Source of the DNA: DATFMH01 sp035267045
GTDB taxonomy: Bacteria; Bacteroidota; Rhodothermia; Balneolales; DATFMH01
Assembly (NCBI GenBank): GCA_035267045.1
Contig: DATFMH010000172.1
Span: forward strand, 1 to 44,228
Reading direction: 5' to 3'
DNA length: 44,228 bases
Within the stretch, counting starts at the first letter, position 1. Each line of letters opens with the position of its first letter. The notes below the pieces were generated by a model. It was not told where the DNA came from. It did not search any database and saw only the letters and a list, made by a program, of their open reading frames with translations. Below are positions 16,561 to 24,939 of this stretch, in pieces. The position numbers were made by a program, and so were the translations under genes.

Positions 16561-17346
16561 ATGCGCATTAACAATTTCGATGGTGATATCTGGAATGAAC
16601 ATCAGTGGGAAAATCACATAAACGAAGTTGAAGCCAAAAGCGATCAATTGAAGGAATTCATTAACTCTACTTGGGGTGAAGGCCTTCCGAATTGGATTCA
16701 CTTGATGAAAGAGTATTCTTCCGAATTAGATGCCATAGATGCGTTTATTGAGGAAGAGCTTCTTTTTGAAGAGGCTTATTTTCCTGAAGATGATGATGAT
16801 TTCGATTCGGATGATGACATTGATGAGGATATTTTATTCAATGAGGATGATTCGGAATTATTTGACGATTTCGACGATGATCTTTACGATGAAGATGAGA
16901 TTGAAGATTTCCTCGATGGAGAAGATTGGAAAAAAAACAGCGAAGATTATGTGATGAGCGATTATGGCTCAATAGATAATCTGAGTATCTACGATGAGTC
17001 ACGTAATCTCGGTGCCTACCTGTTGAAATATACGGATGTAAACCCGGAAACACTTCGAAATTCTGCTTTTGTTCAATTCGTTTCCGATACACTTCAGGTC
17101 AGTTGTAAACTGGCGGCAGGTTATGGCTTTGGCTTTGATCAGGACGTTTTAGGTGCGAATATCGTATATACCAAAAAAGCATTATACAGTGCCAATCGAT
17201 CGCTTTCCATCCTGCAAACACTCAAACATCGTGGTATTTTCACCCGTAATGATTATTTCAGATTGCATGAATGGATCTTCGAGTTAAGAAATGATATCGG
17301 TATTTATATTCAGCAACTCAGAGATAAATTCGATAATAATATTTGA
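16561..17346 (+). CDS. Uncharacterised protein with a central Asp/Glu-rich segment
   Basis: 261 residues, not recognised. Residues 1-62 are predicted helical (EHQWENHINEVEAKSDQLKEF). Residues 64-122 are an extreme acidic low-complexity tract made almost only of Asp, Glu, Phe, Ile and Leu. Residues 145-261 form a second helical domain with a GYGFGFD turn and a final amphipathic helix (YFRLHEWIFELRNDIGIYIQQL). No signal peptide or transmembrane segment, so probably cytosolic. Acidic tracts of this kind can act as DNA mimics, Ca2+ binders or chaperone tails; nothing here decides. The stop codon at 17344-17346 leads straight into heptad array C. Confidence 0.7.
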   Translation: MRINNFDGDIWNEHQWENHINEVEAKSDQLKEFINSTWGEGLPNWIHLMKEYSSELDAIDAFIEEELLFEEAYFPEDDDDFDSDDDIDEDILFNEDDSELFDDFDDDLYDEDEIEDFLDGEDWKKNSEDYVMSDYGSIDNLSIYDESRNLGAYLLKYTDVNPETLRNSAFVQFVSDTLQVSCKLAAGYGFGFDQDVLGANIVYTKKALYSANRSLSILQTLKHRGIFTRNDYFRLHEWIFELRNDIGIYIQQLRDKFDNNI

Positions 17347-17388
17347 CAGTGATCAATTGACAGTGATCAGTTAACAGTGATCAGTAAA
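17347..17388 (+). repeat. Heptad repeat array C
   Basis: Six units in perfect 7-base register on the plus strand: CAGTGAT, CAATTGA, CAGTGAT, CAGTTAA, CAGTGAT, CAGTAAA. It begins one base after the stop of the acidic protein and points in that gene's direction. It faces array D in inverted orientation across a hairpin. Confidence 0.85.
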
Positions 17389-17402
17389 CAAAATGTTGAT
17401 GC

Positions 17403-17425
17403 CTTAATGAGCAAAGCTCATTAAG
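17403..17425. terminator. Perfect hairpin between opposed heptad arrays
   Basis: CTTAATGAGC (17403-17412) and GCTCATTAAG (17416-17425) form a 10-bp perfect stem with an AAA loop. It lies midway between arrays C and D and between two convergent genes. A bidirectional terminator is the simplest reading, though T tracts are lacking; it could also be the core of a composite element. Confidence 0.6.
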
Positions 17426-17428
17426 TAC

Positions 17429-17463
17429 AAAACTGATAACTGCTCACTGTTAACTGTTGACTG
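17429..17463 (-). repeat. Heptad repeat array D
   Basis: Five units in perfect register on the minus strand: CAGTCAA, CAGTTAA, CAGTGAG, CAGTTAT, CAGTTTT. It begins three bases past the stop of the isoaspartyl peptidase gene and points in that gene's direction. With array C it makes an imperfect inverted repeat of about 117 bp around the central hairpin. Confidence 0.85.
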
Positions 17464-17466
17464 ATA

Positions 17467-18501
17467 TCATTGCCAGATTTTTACTTCAAAACGGCCTTTG
17501 GAAGTGGCTACACCCCGAAACATACCCTGGGTATTAAATGTCATGGTAACCGAACCATTATGGCTCACTCCAATGATTCCACCATCCCCGGGTTGTAAAA
17601 CATGATTAATGACCCGGTCGGCCGCTTGCTTTAAAGTCATTCCTTTGTATTCCATCAGATCGGAGATACTCCGCGTCACACTATGACGAATATACTGTTC
17701 GCCAATACCTGTTCCGGATAATGCACAAGTGGCATTTTTAGCAAATGTCCCTGCCCCGACTATGGGTGAATCGCCGATGCGGCCGGGCATTTTATTAGTT
17801 AAACCACCTGTTGAGGTACCGGCTGCCAGGTTGCCGTATTCATCCAGTACCACGCATCCCACAGTACCCATCTTATGTTCATCAAATGTTACGGATGGAC
17901 CGGCATGATCAAGCATGGTGGATGATTTCGACTGGGCTCGTTTTAATTGTTCCATTCGTCGTTTGGTATCAAAATACGATTGGGGCTCCTGTTGTACGCC
18001 CATTTTTTTAGCGAATGCTTCGGCTCCCGAATAGGCTAAAAGCACATGCGGTGTCTTTTCCATGACCAGGCGTGCCAGTGAAATCGGATTTTTAATGGTG
18101 CTGACTCCGGCAACAGCTCCGGCATTCATGGTTTTACCATCCATAATACAGGCATCCATCTCATGTGTTCCGGCACTGGTATAAACAGCCCCTTTACCGG
18201 CATTAAAATGTGGATCATTCTCAAGATGATTGATAACTTTTTCTACAACATCCATTCCCTTTTCGCCATTGGCGAGAGCATTTTTACCAATCGTAAGAGC
18301 CTCTTTCAGGCTATTGGTATACTGATTCTTAATTGAATCAGGGATATCTTTGGAAATTACACCGGCTCCTCCGTGGATCACGATGGACCATTTATGACCG
18401 GCTTGAGACTGTGTCTGGGCATTGGCTGATTTCATCTTAGAATTTTTACTGCATGATATGGTGAGTAATAATATTAAGAATAACGAAATACGTGATGTCA
18501 T
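17467..18501 (-). CDS. Isoaspartyl peptidase / L-asparaginase (Ntn hydrolase), exported
   Basis: 344 residues. The mature enzyme hydrolyses beta-aspartyl dipeptides and asparagine, releasing aspartate, after autocleavage to alpha and beta chains. Motifs: IVIHGGAGV (40-48), NAGKGAVYTSAGTHEMDACIMDG (100-122), and the cleavage/nucleophile site MGTVGCVVLD, with Thr213 as catalytic N-terminal residue. TSTGGLTNKMPGRIGDSPIVGAG follows. The N-terminus is a signal sequence ending near LTISC (Cys17), so it is probably a lipoprotein in the periplasm, although the -3 residue is not ideal for a lipobox. It is convergent with the acidic-protein gene and divergent from comEC. Confidence 0.9.
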   Translation of the reverse strand: MTSRISLFLILLLTISCSKNSKMKSANAQTQSQAGHKWSIVIHGGAGVISKDIPDSIKNQYTNSLKEALTIGKNALANGEKGMDVVEKVINHLENDPHFNAGKGAVYTSAGTHEMDACIMDGKTMNAGAVAGVSTIKNPISLARLVMEKTPHVLLAYSGAEAFAKKMGVQQEPQSYFDTKRRMEQLKRAQSKSSTMLDHAGPSVTFDEHKMGTVGCVVLDEYGNLAAGTSTGGLTNKMPGRIGDSPIVGAGTFAKNATCALSGTGIGEQYIRHSVTRSISDLMEYKGMTLKQAADRVINHVLQPGDGGIIGVSHNGSVTMTFNTQGMFRGVATSKGRFEVKIWQ

Positions 18502-18717
18502 GATCTATCCGTTTATTTAGATTTCTGTAACATTTAATGACAATCTATTAATAACTATAGCGATAACATGATTATTAGCCCCCTAATTTGCAAGCTTTTA
18601 TCATGTATTCTTTGTATAAGTTTGTAAACAGGAATTTAGAAGATCCTGATCCTTGATCATTTCTAATGGTTTCTTGAAATTCTGTAAGGATGGTACCATA
18701 TCCGCATCTCTTATTAT

Positions 18718-21132
18718 ATGGCACGGTCCTATAGAAATAATATTCCTTTTGCACGATACCCTGTTGTTCGTGTTGTTTTACTCTTTGCATCCGGAATAAT
18801 AGTCGAACATTTCCTGTCATTTCGAATAGAAAATTTATTAGTGATTCTCCTTATTGGAGTACTACTTTATATTATATCAGATAAACTTTTTCAAAGGAAT
18901 TTTGCTTCCAACTGGCATCATCTGTCTCTTCTGATTTACCTTATTTTGATTGTCACCTTCGGTGCTTTATCCATGTCGATTGGCATCAGGCGGCATAGAG
19001 AATCATATTCTGAAAAAATGTTACAAGCTATGACCGGTGATACGCTCCTTTTCCACGGTCAAATCATTTCAGTAGATACATCCGGTTATTACGGGCAGTT
19101 AATTGTTAAAGTCGATTCTACTCATTTTAAGCAATCGGTGGATTTGAATGAATCCTATAAGATCCTGGTTGAGGCCGGGAAATACCGGTATCATCAAGTA
19201 CTTCATACCGGTGATAAAATTTTATTTACAGGTGATATCTGGCGTATCCCGGTGAAGAAGAATCCTCATGAATTTGACTACAAAAAATACCTGGCCAATC
19301 AGAATATCCATTTGGAATGTCATCTTCTCGCAATTATCCATAATCAACCCGATGATCATTATTTTTCGTGGTATTGGTGGCGAGACAGGATTAGCTCGAT
19401 CATCAAAAATAATTTCAGCCCGAAAAACCGTCCGATTGCCGAGGCATTGCTCATAGGCAATAAAGAGTCTCTAAGTAAACAACAGAAAAAGAACTTCAAC
19501 CGGGCAGGTATGTCCCATTTACTGGCGGTATCAGGATTACATGTGGGATTTGTTATCCTGCCCATATGGTTTCTGATCCCATTTTTTTGGAGAAGGAAAG
19601 GGGGCAAGGCTTTGATTACCATTTTAGTGATATCCATATTGCTTTTCTATGCCGGCATCACAGGTTTCCGGTTATCAGTTATACGCGCATCTATCATGGC
19701 TTTTCTTTTTTTATTTGGTCGCATTTATCAGAAATACAGCGAACCGTTAAACATACTCGCAACAGCCGCACTCGTTATTCTTCTTTTTGATCCGTATTCT
19801 CTTTTTGATGTCAGTTTTCAGTTATCGTTCGGAGCAGTTCTATCCATTCTCTTGCTGCTACCCGTTGTACAACAATCGCTGCCTGATCGTTTGAGATATG
19901 GGAAAGGGAGTTTCGTGATAGGTATCGTTCTCATAAGTATCATTGTACAAGTTTCACTATTCCCGTTGCTGGCCTGGTATTTTCATCAATTTTCCCTGGT
20001 GGCCCCATTCACTAATATTTTGGCTATCCCCATGGCTCAGATCATCGTTTTGTGGTCTTTTGGCTGTATCATCATTAGTATATTTGCTCCCGCTGCCGGT
20101 GCCCTGGCTAATATTCCGGCAAATTATCTTGTTGCCGGGTTGCGTACATTATCCGTTCATACGGCCATGTTCAAATGGACGTGGGTGAACGTTCATTTGT
20201 CTACACCTCTCATGTTTGTCACCTGGATAACTGCCATATTCTTTCTGTCGGCTCTGTATAACCCGGAAATACGATGGAAATGGTTTATCATTTTTTTATT
20301 TGCCATCTCCCTTCTCCAAATCCAACAGATAATTAGAAAATTACAGACACCTAAACTTACATTTACGGTTTTTGATGTAGGTCAGGGCGATGCATTATTT
20401 CTCCGTACACCCAATCACAAAAATATATTTATTGATACCGGCGTGTGGCATCCCTATTCCAACAGCGGAAGTAAAATCCTGGTCCCGGAGATGCGATCCA
20501 TGGGCATTCGCCATATCGATGCCGTCATTTTGACCCATCCGCATGCCGATCATATAGGAGGTGTTATCTCACTAATGAAATCTTTCCCTATAGATACTAT
20601 ATATAATTCTGGAGAGCCTCATAACTCACATTTATATCACCACTATATTGCGATGGCGAAACAGGAACATATACCCGTCGTCAAATTGTATCGTGGTCGA
20701 ATACTCAATATCGATCCCGCCATAGGTATGTTTGTTTTGGCTCCCGGGAGGGAAATATCCACATCAAATGTTAACGTCCATTCAATTGTCATTAAAGTTG
20801 TATATGGAAAAACATCCATTTTATTGACAGGAGACGCAGAAAAGCAATCCGAAATTCGTATGGACCGGATTTTTGGCCATTTTCTCGATGCGGATCTGCT
20901 TAAAGTGGGGCATCATGGCAGTAATACCAGTTCGTCTGCAAATTTTTTAAACCTTGTAACACCGAAAATCGCCGCCGTCTCCGTTGGGCTACATAATCGT
21001 TATCACCTCCCGGATCTTCCTGCTATTAAAAGAATAATACGTTCAAAAGCTAAAATTCATTTCACAAGTTTTGAGCATGCGCTGATTTTTCAATCAGATG
21101 GCAATCGAATAATTGAACAAAAATGGAATTAA
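18718..21132 (+). CDS. comEC: ComEC/Rec2 DNA-uptake channel
   Basis: 804 residues, full length for the family. N-terminal helices and an OB-like DUF4131 region (about 15-210) are followed by the multi-TM Competence domain (about 240-520; AEALLIGNKESLSKQQKKNF, GMSHLLAVSGLHVGF, AGITGFRLSVIRASIMA). The C-terminal metallo-beta-lactamase-like domain starts at VFDVGQGDALFL (near 550), with THPHADHIGG (near 605-613), LTGDAE and KVGHHGSNTSSS. The protein translocates single-stranded DNA across the inner membrane during natural transformation, and the MBL domain is thought to degrade the other strand. Metal ligands look intact. No other com genes are in the window. Confidence 0.93.
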   Translation: MARSYRNNIPFARYPVVRVVLLFASGIIVEHFLSFRIENLLVILLIGVLLYIISDKLFQRNFASNWHHLSLLIYLILIVTFGALSMSIGIRRHRESYSEKMLQAMTGDTLLFHGQIISVDTSGYYGQLIVKVDSTHFKQSVDLNESYKILVEAGKYRYHQVLHTGDKILFTGDIWRIPVKKNPHEFDYKKYLANQNIHLECHLLAIIHNQPDDHYFSWYWWRDRISSIIKNNFSPKNRPIAEALLIGNKESLSKQQKKNFNRAGMSHLLAVSGLHVGFVILPIWFLIPFFWRRKGGKALITILVISILLFYAGITGFRLSVIRASIMAFLFLFGRIYQKYSEPLNILATAALVILLFDPYSLFDVSFQLSFGAVLSILLLLPVVQQSLPDRLRYGKGSFVIGIVLISIIVQVSLFPLLAWYFHQFSLVAPFTNILAIPMAQIIVLWSFGCIIISIFAPAAGALANIPANYLVAGLRTLSVHTAMFKWTWVNVHLSTPLMFVTWITAIFFLSALYNPEIRWKWFIIFLFAISLLQIQQIIRKLQTPKLTFTVFDVGQGDALFLRTPNHKNIFIDTGVWHPYSNSGSKILVPEMRSMGIRHIDAVILTHPHADHIGGVISLMKSFPIDTIYNSGEPHNSHLYHHYIAMAKQEHIPVVKLYRGRILNIDPAIGMFVLAPGREISTSNVNVHSIVIKVVYGKTSILLTGDAEKQSEIRMDRIFGHFLDADLLKVGHHGSNTSSSANFLNLVTPKIAAVSVGLHNRYHLPDLPAIKRIIRSKAKIHFTSFEHALIFQSDGNRIIEQKWN

Positions 21133-21227
21133 GTATTTGTCATTAATACTCAGGGACATTAAACTATTAAGCACAAATTAACCCCGTCGTAACGCCAATA
21201 TCTCATTAAGTAAGGATAAGAGGGACC

Positions 21228-22514
21228 ATGAAAAACGATTACTCGTCCTGGTTGAATGAACGCGGACAAATCATTTTACTCACGGCTGGTGTGGCCGGAC
21301 TTTTATTTATTATGATCATGTTGCAAAATCTCATCAACCCGCTTGGTGATGCACTGATCATTGGTATCATATTGTACCCGATTCGCCGCCAACCGGTGGC
21401 TCGTGCCCTGATGTATGCAACGGTTTTCACGGCCGGGCTATGGCTGATGTATGATTCCGGCCATCTTTTAATCCCGTTTGTCGTAGCCTATATACTGGCG
21501 TTTCTGATTAATCCCCTTGTTATGCGCCTGGAACACCGTGGTATACCACGATGGTTCATCGCTACCTTTTTTACGATCGTAGCTCTTTCCCTCATAGGGT
21601 TAGGAATGTTTTTTGGGTTACCTGTTATTGCCAATCAATTTGTTAAAATGGGCAGATTATTTGTTGAAGCCACAAATGATACAAATCATTTGCTGTCACA
21701 ATCCGGTTTCTTTGCATTTATGAATAAACTGGGATTGGGAAGCGCAGCATTACAACAGCAAATAGCCGGCCGCATCCATAGTTTCATGATTAGTATTTCT
21801 GACAATATCACCAACTTTTCAACAGGATTACTGGATGGGGTCGGTAGTGTTGTGACGATCCTGTTTTTCATTATTCTCTTGCCATTTCTGCTGTTTTTCA
21901 TGATCAGGGATTATGATAAGATCGGTCGATTCGTACGTTCCTTTATCGTACCCGAAGGTATCGATGATGATTATACTCATGAAATAAGCCGTATCGTCGG
22001 ATCTTATATCCGCGGTCAATTCATTGTAGTTGTTATAAGCGCCATTAATTTGAGCATTGGTTTTACTATATTTAAAGTTCCGTATGCTGTTATTTTGGGA
22101 ATTTTCGCAGGATTAACGAACTTTATCCCAACATTTGGCTTGTGGCTTAGTATAACGGTTTGTACCATAGTAGGCGCTACTACCGGAACACCGTGGTATC
22201 AATTTTTACCGGGTATATATCTGGTATTTGCCATAGAACAGATCCTGGAAACGGGATGGATCGTCCCGAGAGTGGTGGGTAAACATGTTGGGCTGCATCC
22301 ACTCCTCGTGATGATATCCCTTATGATATTCGGGTTCATGTTTGGATTCCTCGGATTGATTATAGCTGTACCGACGGTAGCCTTGTTATCAACATTTTAT
22401 GAACAATATCGTAAGACACATAAAATATCATTTCTCGGAGGTAGTGAATTGGACACTTTCTTTGAGTATTTTGAGAGCGCATCTGCCAAAGAGAATACGG
22501 CAGAAGAAAATTAA
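21228..22514 (+). CDS. AI-2E/TqsA-PerM family membrane protein
   Basis: 428 residues, about eight TM helices, preceded by a good ribosome site (AGAGGGACC, seven bases before ATG). The family signature is at the C-terminal half: YAVILGIFAGLTNFIPTFG and, near 345-385, IVPRVVGKHVGLHPLLVMIS...GFLGLIIAVP. Members are multi-pass permeases of uncertain substrate (autoinducer-2 export, Na+/H+ exchange or other roles have been proposed). The N-terminus has two extra hydrophobic segments before the usual IPFVVAYILAFLINPLV core. It lies 95 bp after comEC, possibly in the same transcript. Confidence 0.9.
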   Translation: MKNDYSSWLNERGQIILLTAGVAGLLFIMIMLQNLINPLGDALIIGIILYPIRRQPVARALMYATVFTAGLWLMYDSGHLLIPFVVAYILAFLINPLVMRLEHRGIPRWFIATFFTIVALSLIGLGMFFGLPVIANQFVKMGRLFVEATNDTNHLLSQSGFFAFMNKLGLGSAALQQQIAGRIHSFMISISDNITNFSTGLLDGVGSVVTILFFIILLPFLLFFMIRDYDKIGRFVRSFIVPEGIDDDYTHEISRIVGSYIRGQFIVVVISAINLSIGFTIFKVPYAVILGIFAGLTNFIPTFGLWLSITVCTIVGATTGTPWYQFLPGIYLVFAIEQILETGWIVPRVVGKHVGLHPLLVMISLMIFGFMFGFLGLIIAVPTVALLSTFYEQYRKTHKISFLGGSELDTFFEYFESASAKENTAEEN

Positions 22515-22585
22515 TTTTTATTTAAAATAAACTTTTCTTGCTCTTAATGAGTTATTAAGAATGTTTAGCTTTTAACATCACCTAA

Positions 22586-22789
22586 ATGGCCAAAGAAAAA
22601 GAGTTAAAATTTGAAGAAGCTTTAAAGCGCCTTGAAGAGGTAGTTGAAAAGCTGGAAGACGAATCCGTTACACTGGAAAAGTCAATCGAACTTTTTGAGG
22701 AAGGAACAAAATTATCTAAATACTGTTCGGAAATACTTGAGAAAGCGGAGCTTCGCATAGAGAACGTAAATAGCAACGAAACTGAGTAA
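22586..22789 (+). CDS. xseB: Exodeoxyribonuclease VII small subunit
   Basis: 67 residues, the usual size. Family phrase LKFEEALKRLEEVVEKLEDESVTLEKSIELFEEGTKLSKYC is plain. The protein forms long helices that bind the XseA catalytic subunit of the ssDNA-specific nuclease. xseA is not in this window. dxs starts four bases after the stop; this xseB-dxs adjacency is common in many bacteria. Confidence 0.95.
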   Translation: MAKEKELKFEEALKRLEEVVEKLEDESVTLEKSIELFEEGTKLSKYCSEILEKAELRIENVNSNETE

Positions 22790-22793
22790 TACC

Positions 22794-24722
22794 ATGGAAT
22801 TATCCAAACCGGTCGCAGGCCCCCTGTTACAGTCAATCAATTCCCCAGCCGACTTGAAGAAGCTGGATGTCAACCAATTAGCGGACGTCTGCCAGGAAAT
22901 CAGAGATTATATCATCGATAATGTATCAGTCTATGGTGGACATTTCGGGGCAAGTTTGGGTGTCGTTGAACTCACCGTTGCAATGCATTATGTATATAAT
23001 ACTCCCGATGATTTACTGGTATGGGATGTGGGACACCAGGCATACGGCCATAAGATTTTAACGGGACGCCGGGATATTTTCGATTCCAATCGCAAATATA
23101 AAGGTATCTCAGGCTTTCCCAACCGGAATGAAAGCGAATTCGATACGTTTGGTGTCGGACATTCGAGTACCTCGATATCGGCAGCTTTGGGTATGGCTAT
23201 TGCCCGTGATCTTCAAAAATTGGATAAACGTGTCATCTCCCTGATCGGCGATGGTGCTATGACCGCCGGTCTTGCATTCGAAGGATTGAATAACGCCGGT
23301 GCCATGAAAAGTGATATGGTTGTCATCCTGAATGACAATAACATGTCTATTGATCCAAATGTAGGAGCTCTGAATGAATATCTTACAGACATTACCACAA
23401 GTCAGACTTTCAACAAAATTAGAGATGAGCTCTACGACCTGCTCGGTAATTTTAAGTCGGCCGGCGAAAAAATGCGTAAAGCGGCTTCGAAACTGGAAAA
23501 AGCCGTAACCACAGCTTTAACGCCCGGATCCTTATTCCGCGCTCTCGGTTTTAAATACTATGGTCCTGTTGACGGACACAATGTGAAAAACCTTGTCAAA
23601 ACCCTTAATGACTTACAGTCCATTTCCGGACCAAAACTCTTGCATGCCGTTACCATTAAAGGAAAAGGTTTTGCTCCTGCTGAACGCGACCAGGCTAAAT
23701 GGCACGCCCAGGGTAGTCCGTTCGACAAAATTACCGGTAAGTCTCTTGTTGCAAAGAAAAGTCATGAGATTCCCAAATATCAAAAAGTTTTTGGGGATAC
23801 CATCATCGATCTCGCCAAACAGAATGATAAGATTGTAGGTATAACTGCGGCAATGCCCAGCGGTACCGGGCTATTGGACATGATGGAGCAGATGCCCGAT
23901 CGTGCTTTCGATGTCGGTATTGCCGAACAACACGGCGTTACGTATGCGGCAGGACTTTCAACACAAGGAATTAAACCATTTGTGGCCATTTATTCCACTT
24001 TCTTACAACGTGCCTACGATCAGGTCGTTCATGATGTTGCTATTCAAAGCCTGCCGGTTGTTTTCTGTCTTGATCGCGGTGGACTTGTTGGTGCTGATGG
24101 TGCTACCCATCATGGTTTGTATGATATTGCTTACCTTCGTTGCCTGCCCAATATGGTTGTTTCGGCACCAATGAATGAAAATGAACTGAGAAACCTGTTA
24201 TATACCGCCTCAAAGTATAATAACGGACCATTTGCCGTTCGATATCCTCGTGGAAAAGGACAGGGATTAGCCTGGAATGGTGATTACGAAGAGATGGAAA
24301 TCGGTAAAGGTCAATGTCTGCGTGAAGGTGAAGGCATAGCTATTCTCTCGTATGGCACTATTGGTAATTACGCATCAAAAGCAGCCGATCGGTTAGCTGA
24401 AGAGAAAGATATTAAAATCGGGCATTACAATATGCGATTCGTCAAACCTCTGGATACCGAACTGATTGATGAAATAGCTGCCGGATATCATCACATTATC
24501 ACGATCGAGGATGGCACTGTTAAAGGCGGCTTCGGAAGCGCTGTAGCCGAATATGTGGTCAGCATGAAAAACCCTATTCCTATGACTATCATGGGTGTCC
24601 CTGACCGGATCGTTGAACAGGGAACTCAACAGGAACTACACGCCGAGTGCGGGATTGACACCGATGGTATCGTAAAACAAGTGAAAGAAGTTATCAGTGA
24701 TCAGTTACCTATAAACAGTTAA
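22794..24722 (+). CDS. dxs: 1-deoxy-D-xylulose-5-phosphate synthase
   Basis: 642 residues. It condenses pyruvate and glyceraldehyde 3-phosphate in the first step of the MEP isoprenoid pathway, and the product also feeds thiamine and PLP synthesis. Thiamine-diphosphate site GDGAMTAGLAFEGLNNAG (about 151-168) with ILNDNNMSI; catalytic Glu in DVGIAEQHGVTYAAG (near 377); transketolase C-terminal domain at the end. All core motifs are intact. The final residues VISDQLPINS and the stop (24720-24722) are encoded by heptad repeat array E, so the C-terminus is repeat-derived; the last few residues of Dxs are not catalytic, so activity should be unaffected. Confidence 0.97.
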   Translation: MELSKPVAGPLLQSINSPADLKKLDVNQLADVCQEIRDYIIDNVSVYGGHFGASLGVVELTVAMHYVYNTPDDLLVWDVGHQAYGHKILTGRRDIFDSNRKYKGISGFPNRNESEFDTFGVGHSSTSISAALGMAIARDLQKLDKRVISLIGDGAMTAGLAFEGLNNAGAMKSDMVVILNDNNMSIDPNVGALNEYLTDITTSQTFNKIRDELYDLLGNFKSAGEKMRKAASKLEKAVTTALTPGSLFRALGFKYYGPVDGHNVKNLVKTLNDLQSISGPKLLHAVTIKGKGFAPAERDQAKWHAQGSPFDKITGKSLVAKKSHEIPKYQKVFGDTIIDLAKQNDKIVGITAAMPSGTGLLDMMEQMPDRAFDVGIAEQHGVTYAAGLSTQGIKPFVAIYSTFLQRAYDQVVHDVAIQSLPVVFCLDRGGLVGADGATHHGLYDIAYLRCLPNMVVSAPMNENELRNLLYTASKYNNGPFAVRYPRGKGQGLAWNGDYEEMEIGKGQCLREGEGIAILSYGTIGNYASKAADRLAEEKDIKIGHYNMRFVKPLDTELIDEIAAGYHHIITIEDGTVKGGFGSAVAEYVVSMKNPIPMTIMGVPDRIVEQGTQQELHAECGIDTDGIVKQVKEVISDQLPINS

Positions 24723-24744
24723 CATGTGATCAGTGATCAATTAT
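24688..24744 (+). repeat. Heptad repeat array E (3' end of dxs)
   Basis: Eight units: AAGTTAT, CAGTGAT, CAGTTAC, CTATAAA, CAGTTAA, CATGTGAT (one base longer), CAGTGAT, CAATTAT. The dxs stop is the TAA of the fifth unit. It points in the gene's direction. After it, ATTATCTCG (24740-24748) and CGAGATAAT (24788-24796) form a perfect 9-bp inverted repeat with a 39-base loop, a possible terminator. Confidence 0.75.
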
Positions 24745-24860
24745 CTCGTAATGTAAGAGTGAACCCTCTGTCCATTAATGTCTTATTCGAGATAATGTGT
24801 TTATACTTAAACGTAGCCTAAAGCTGCCAGAACTTTTACTTACTGCTTACTCAAATGTTA

Positions 24861-24868
24861 TACTTTTG
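24861..24868 (+). promoter_or_regulatory. Possible Bacteroidota-type -7 element
   Basis: TACTTTTG matches the TAnnTTTG -7 consensus of Bacteroidota sigma factors, about 70 bases before the NHLRC2-like gene. No good -33 element was found, so this is tentative. Confidence 0.25.
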
Positions 24869-24939
24869 TGATAATTACTCCATTGTAGCACTTTATATTA
24901 TTATCACAGGTACATCCAATAACATCACACCATTTTATT

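Noticed and set aside
17347..17463. CRISPR array
   Set aside because: Units are seven bases with no spacers; the pattern is a tandem heptad repeat, not repeat-spacer. No cas genes in the window.
18575..18820. 81-codon minus-strand frame before comEC
   Set aside because: Overlaps the comEC start and has no recognisable feature; codon pattern looks random.
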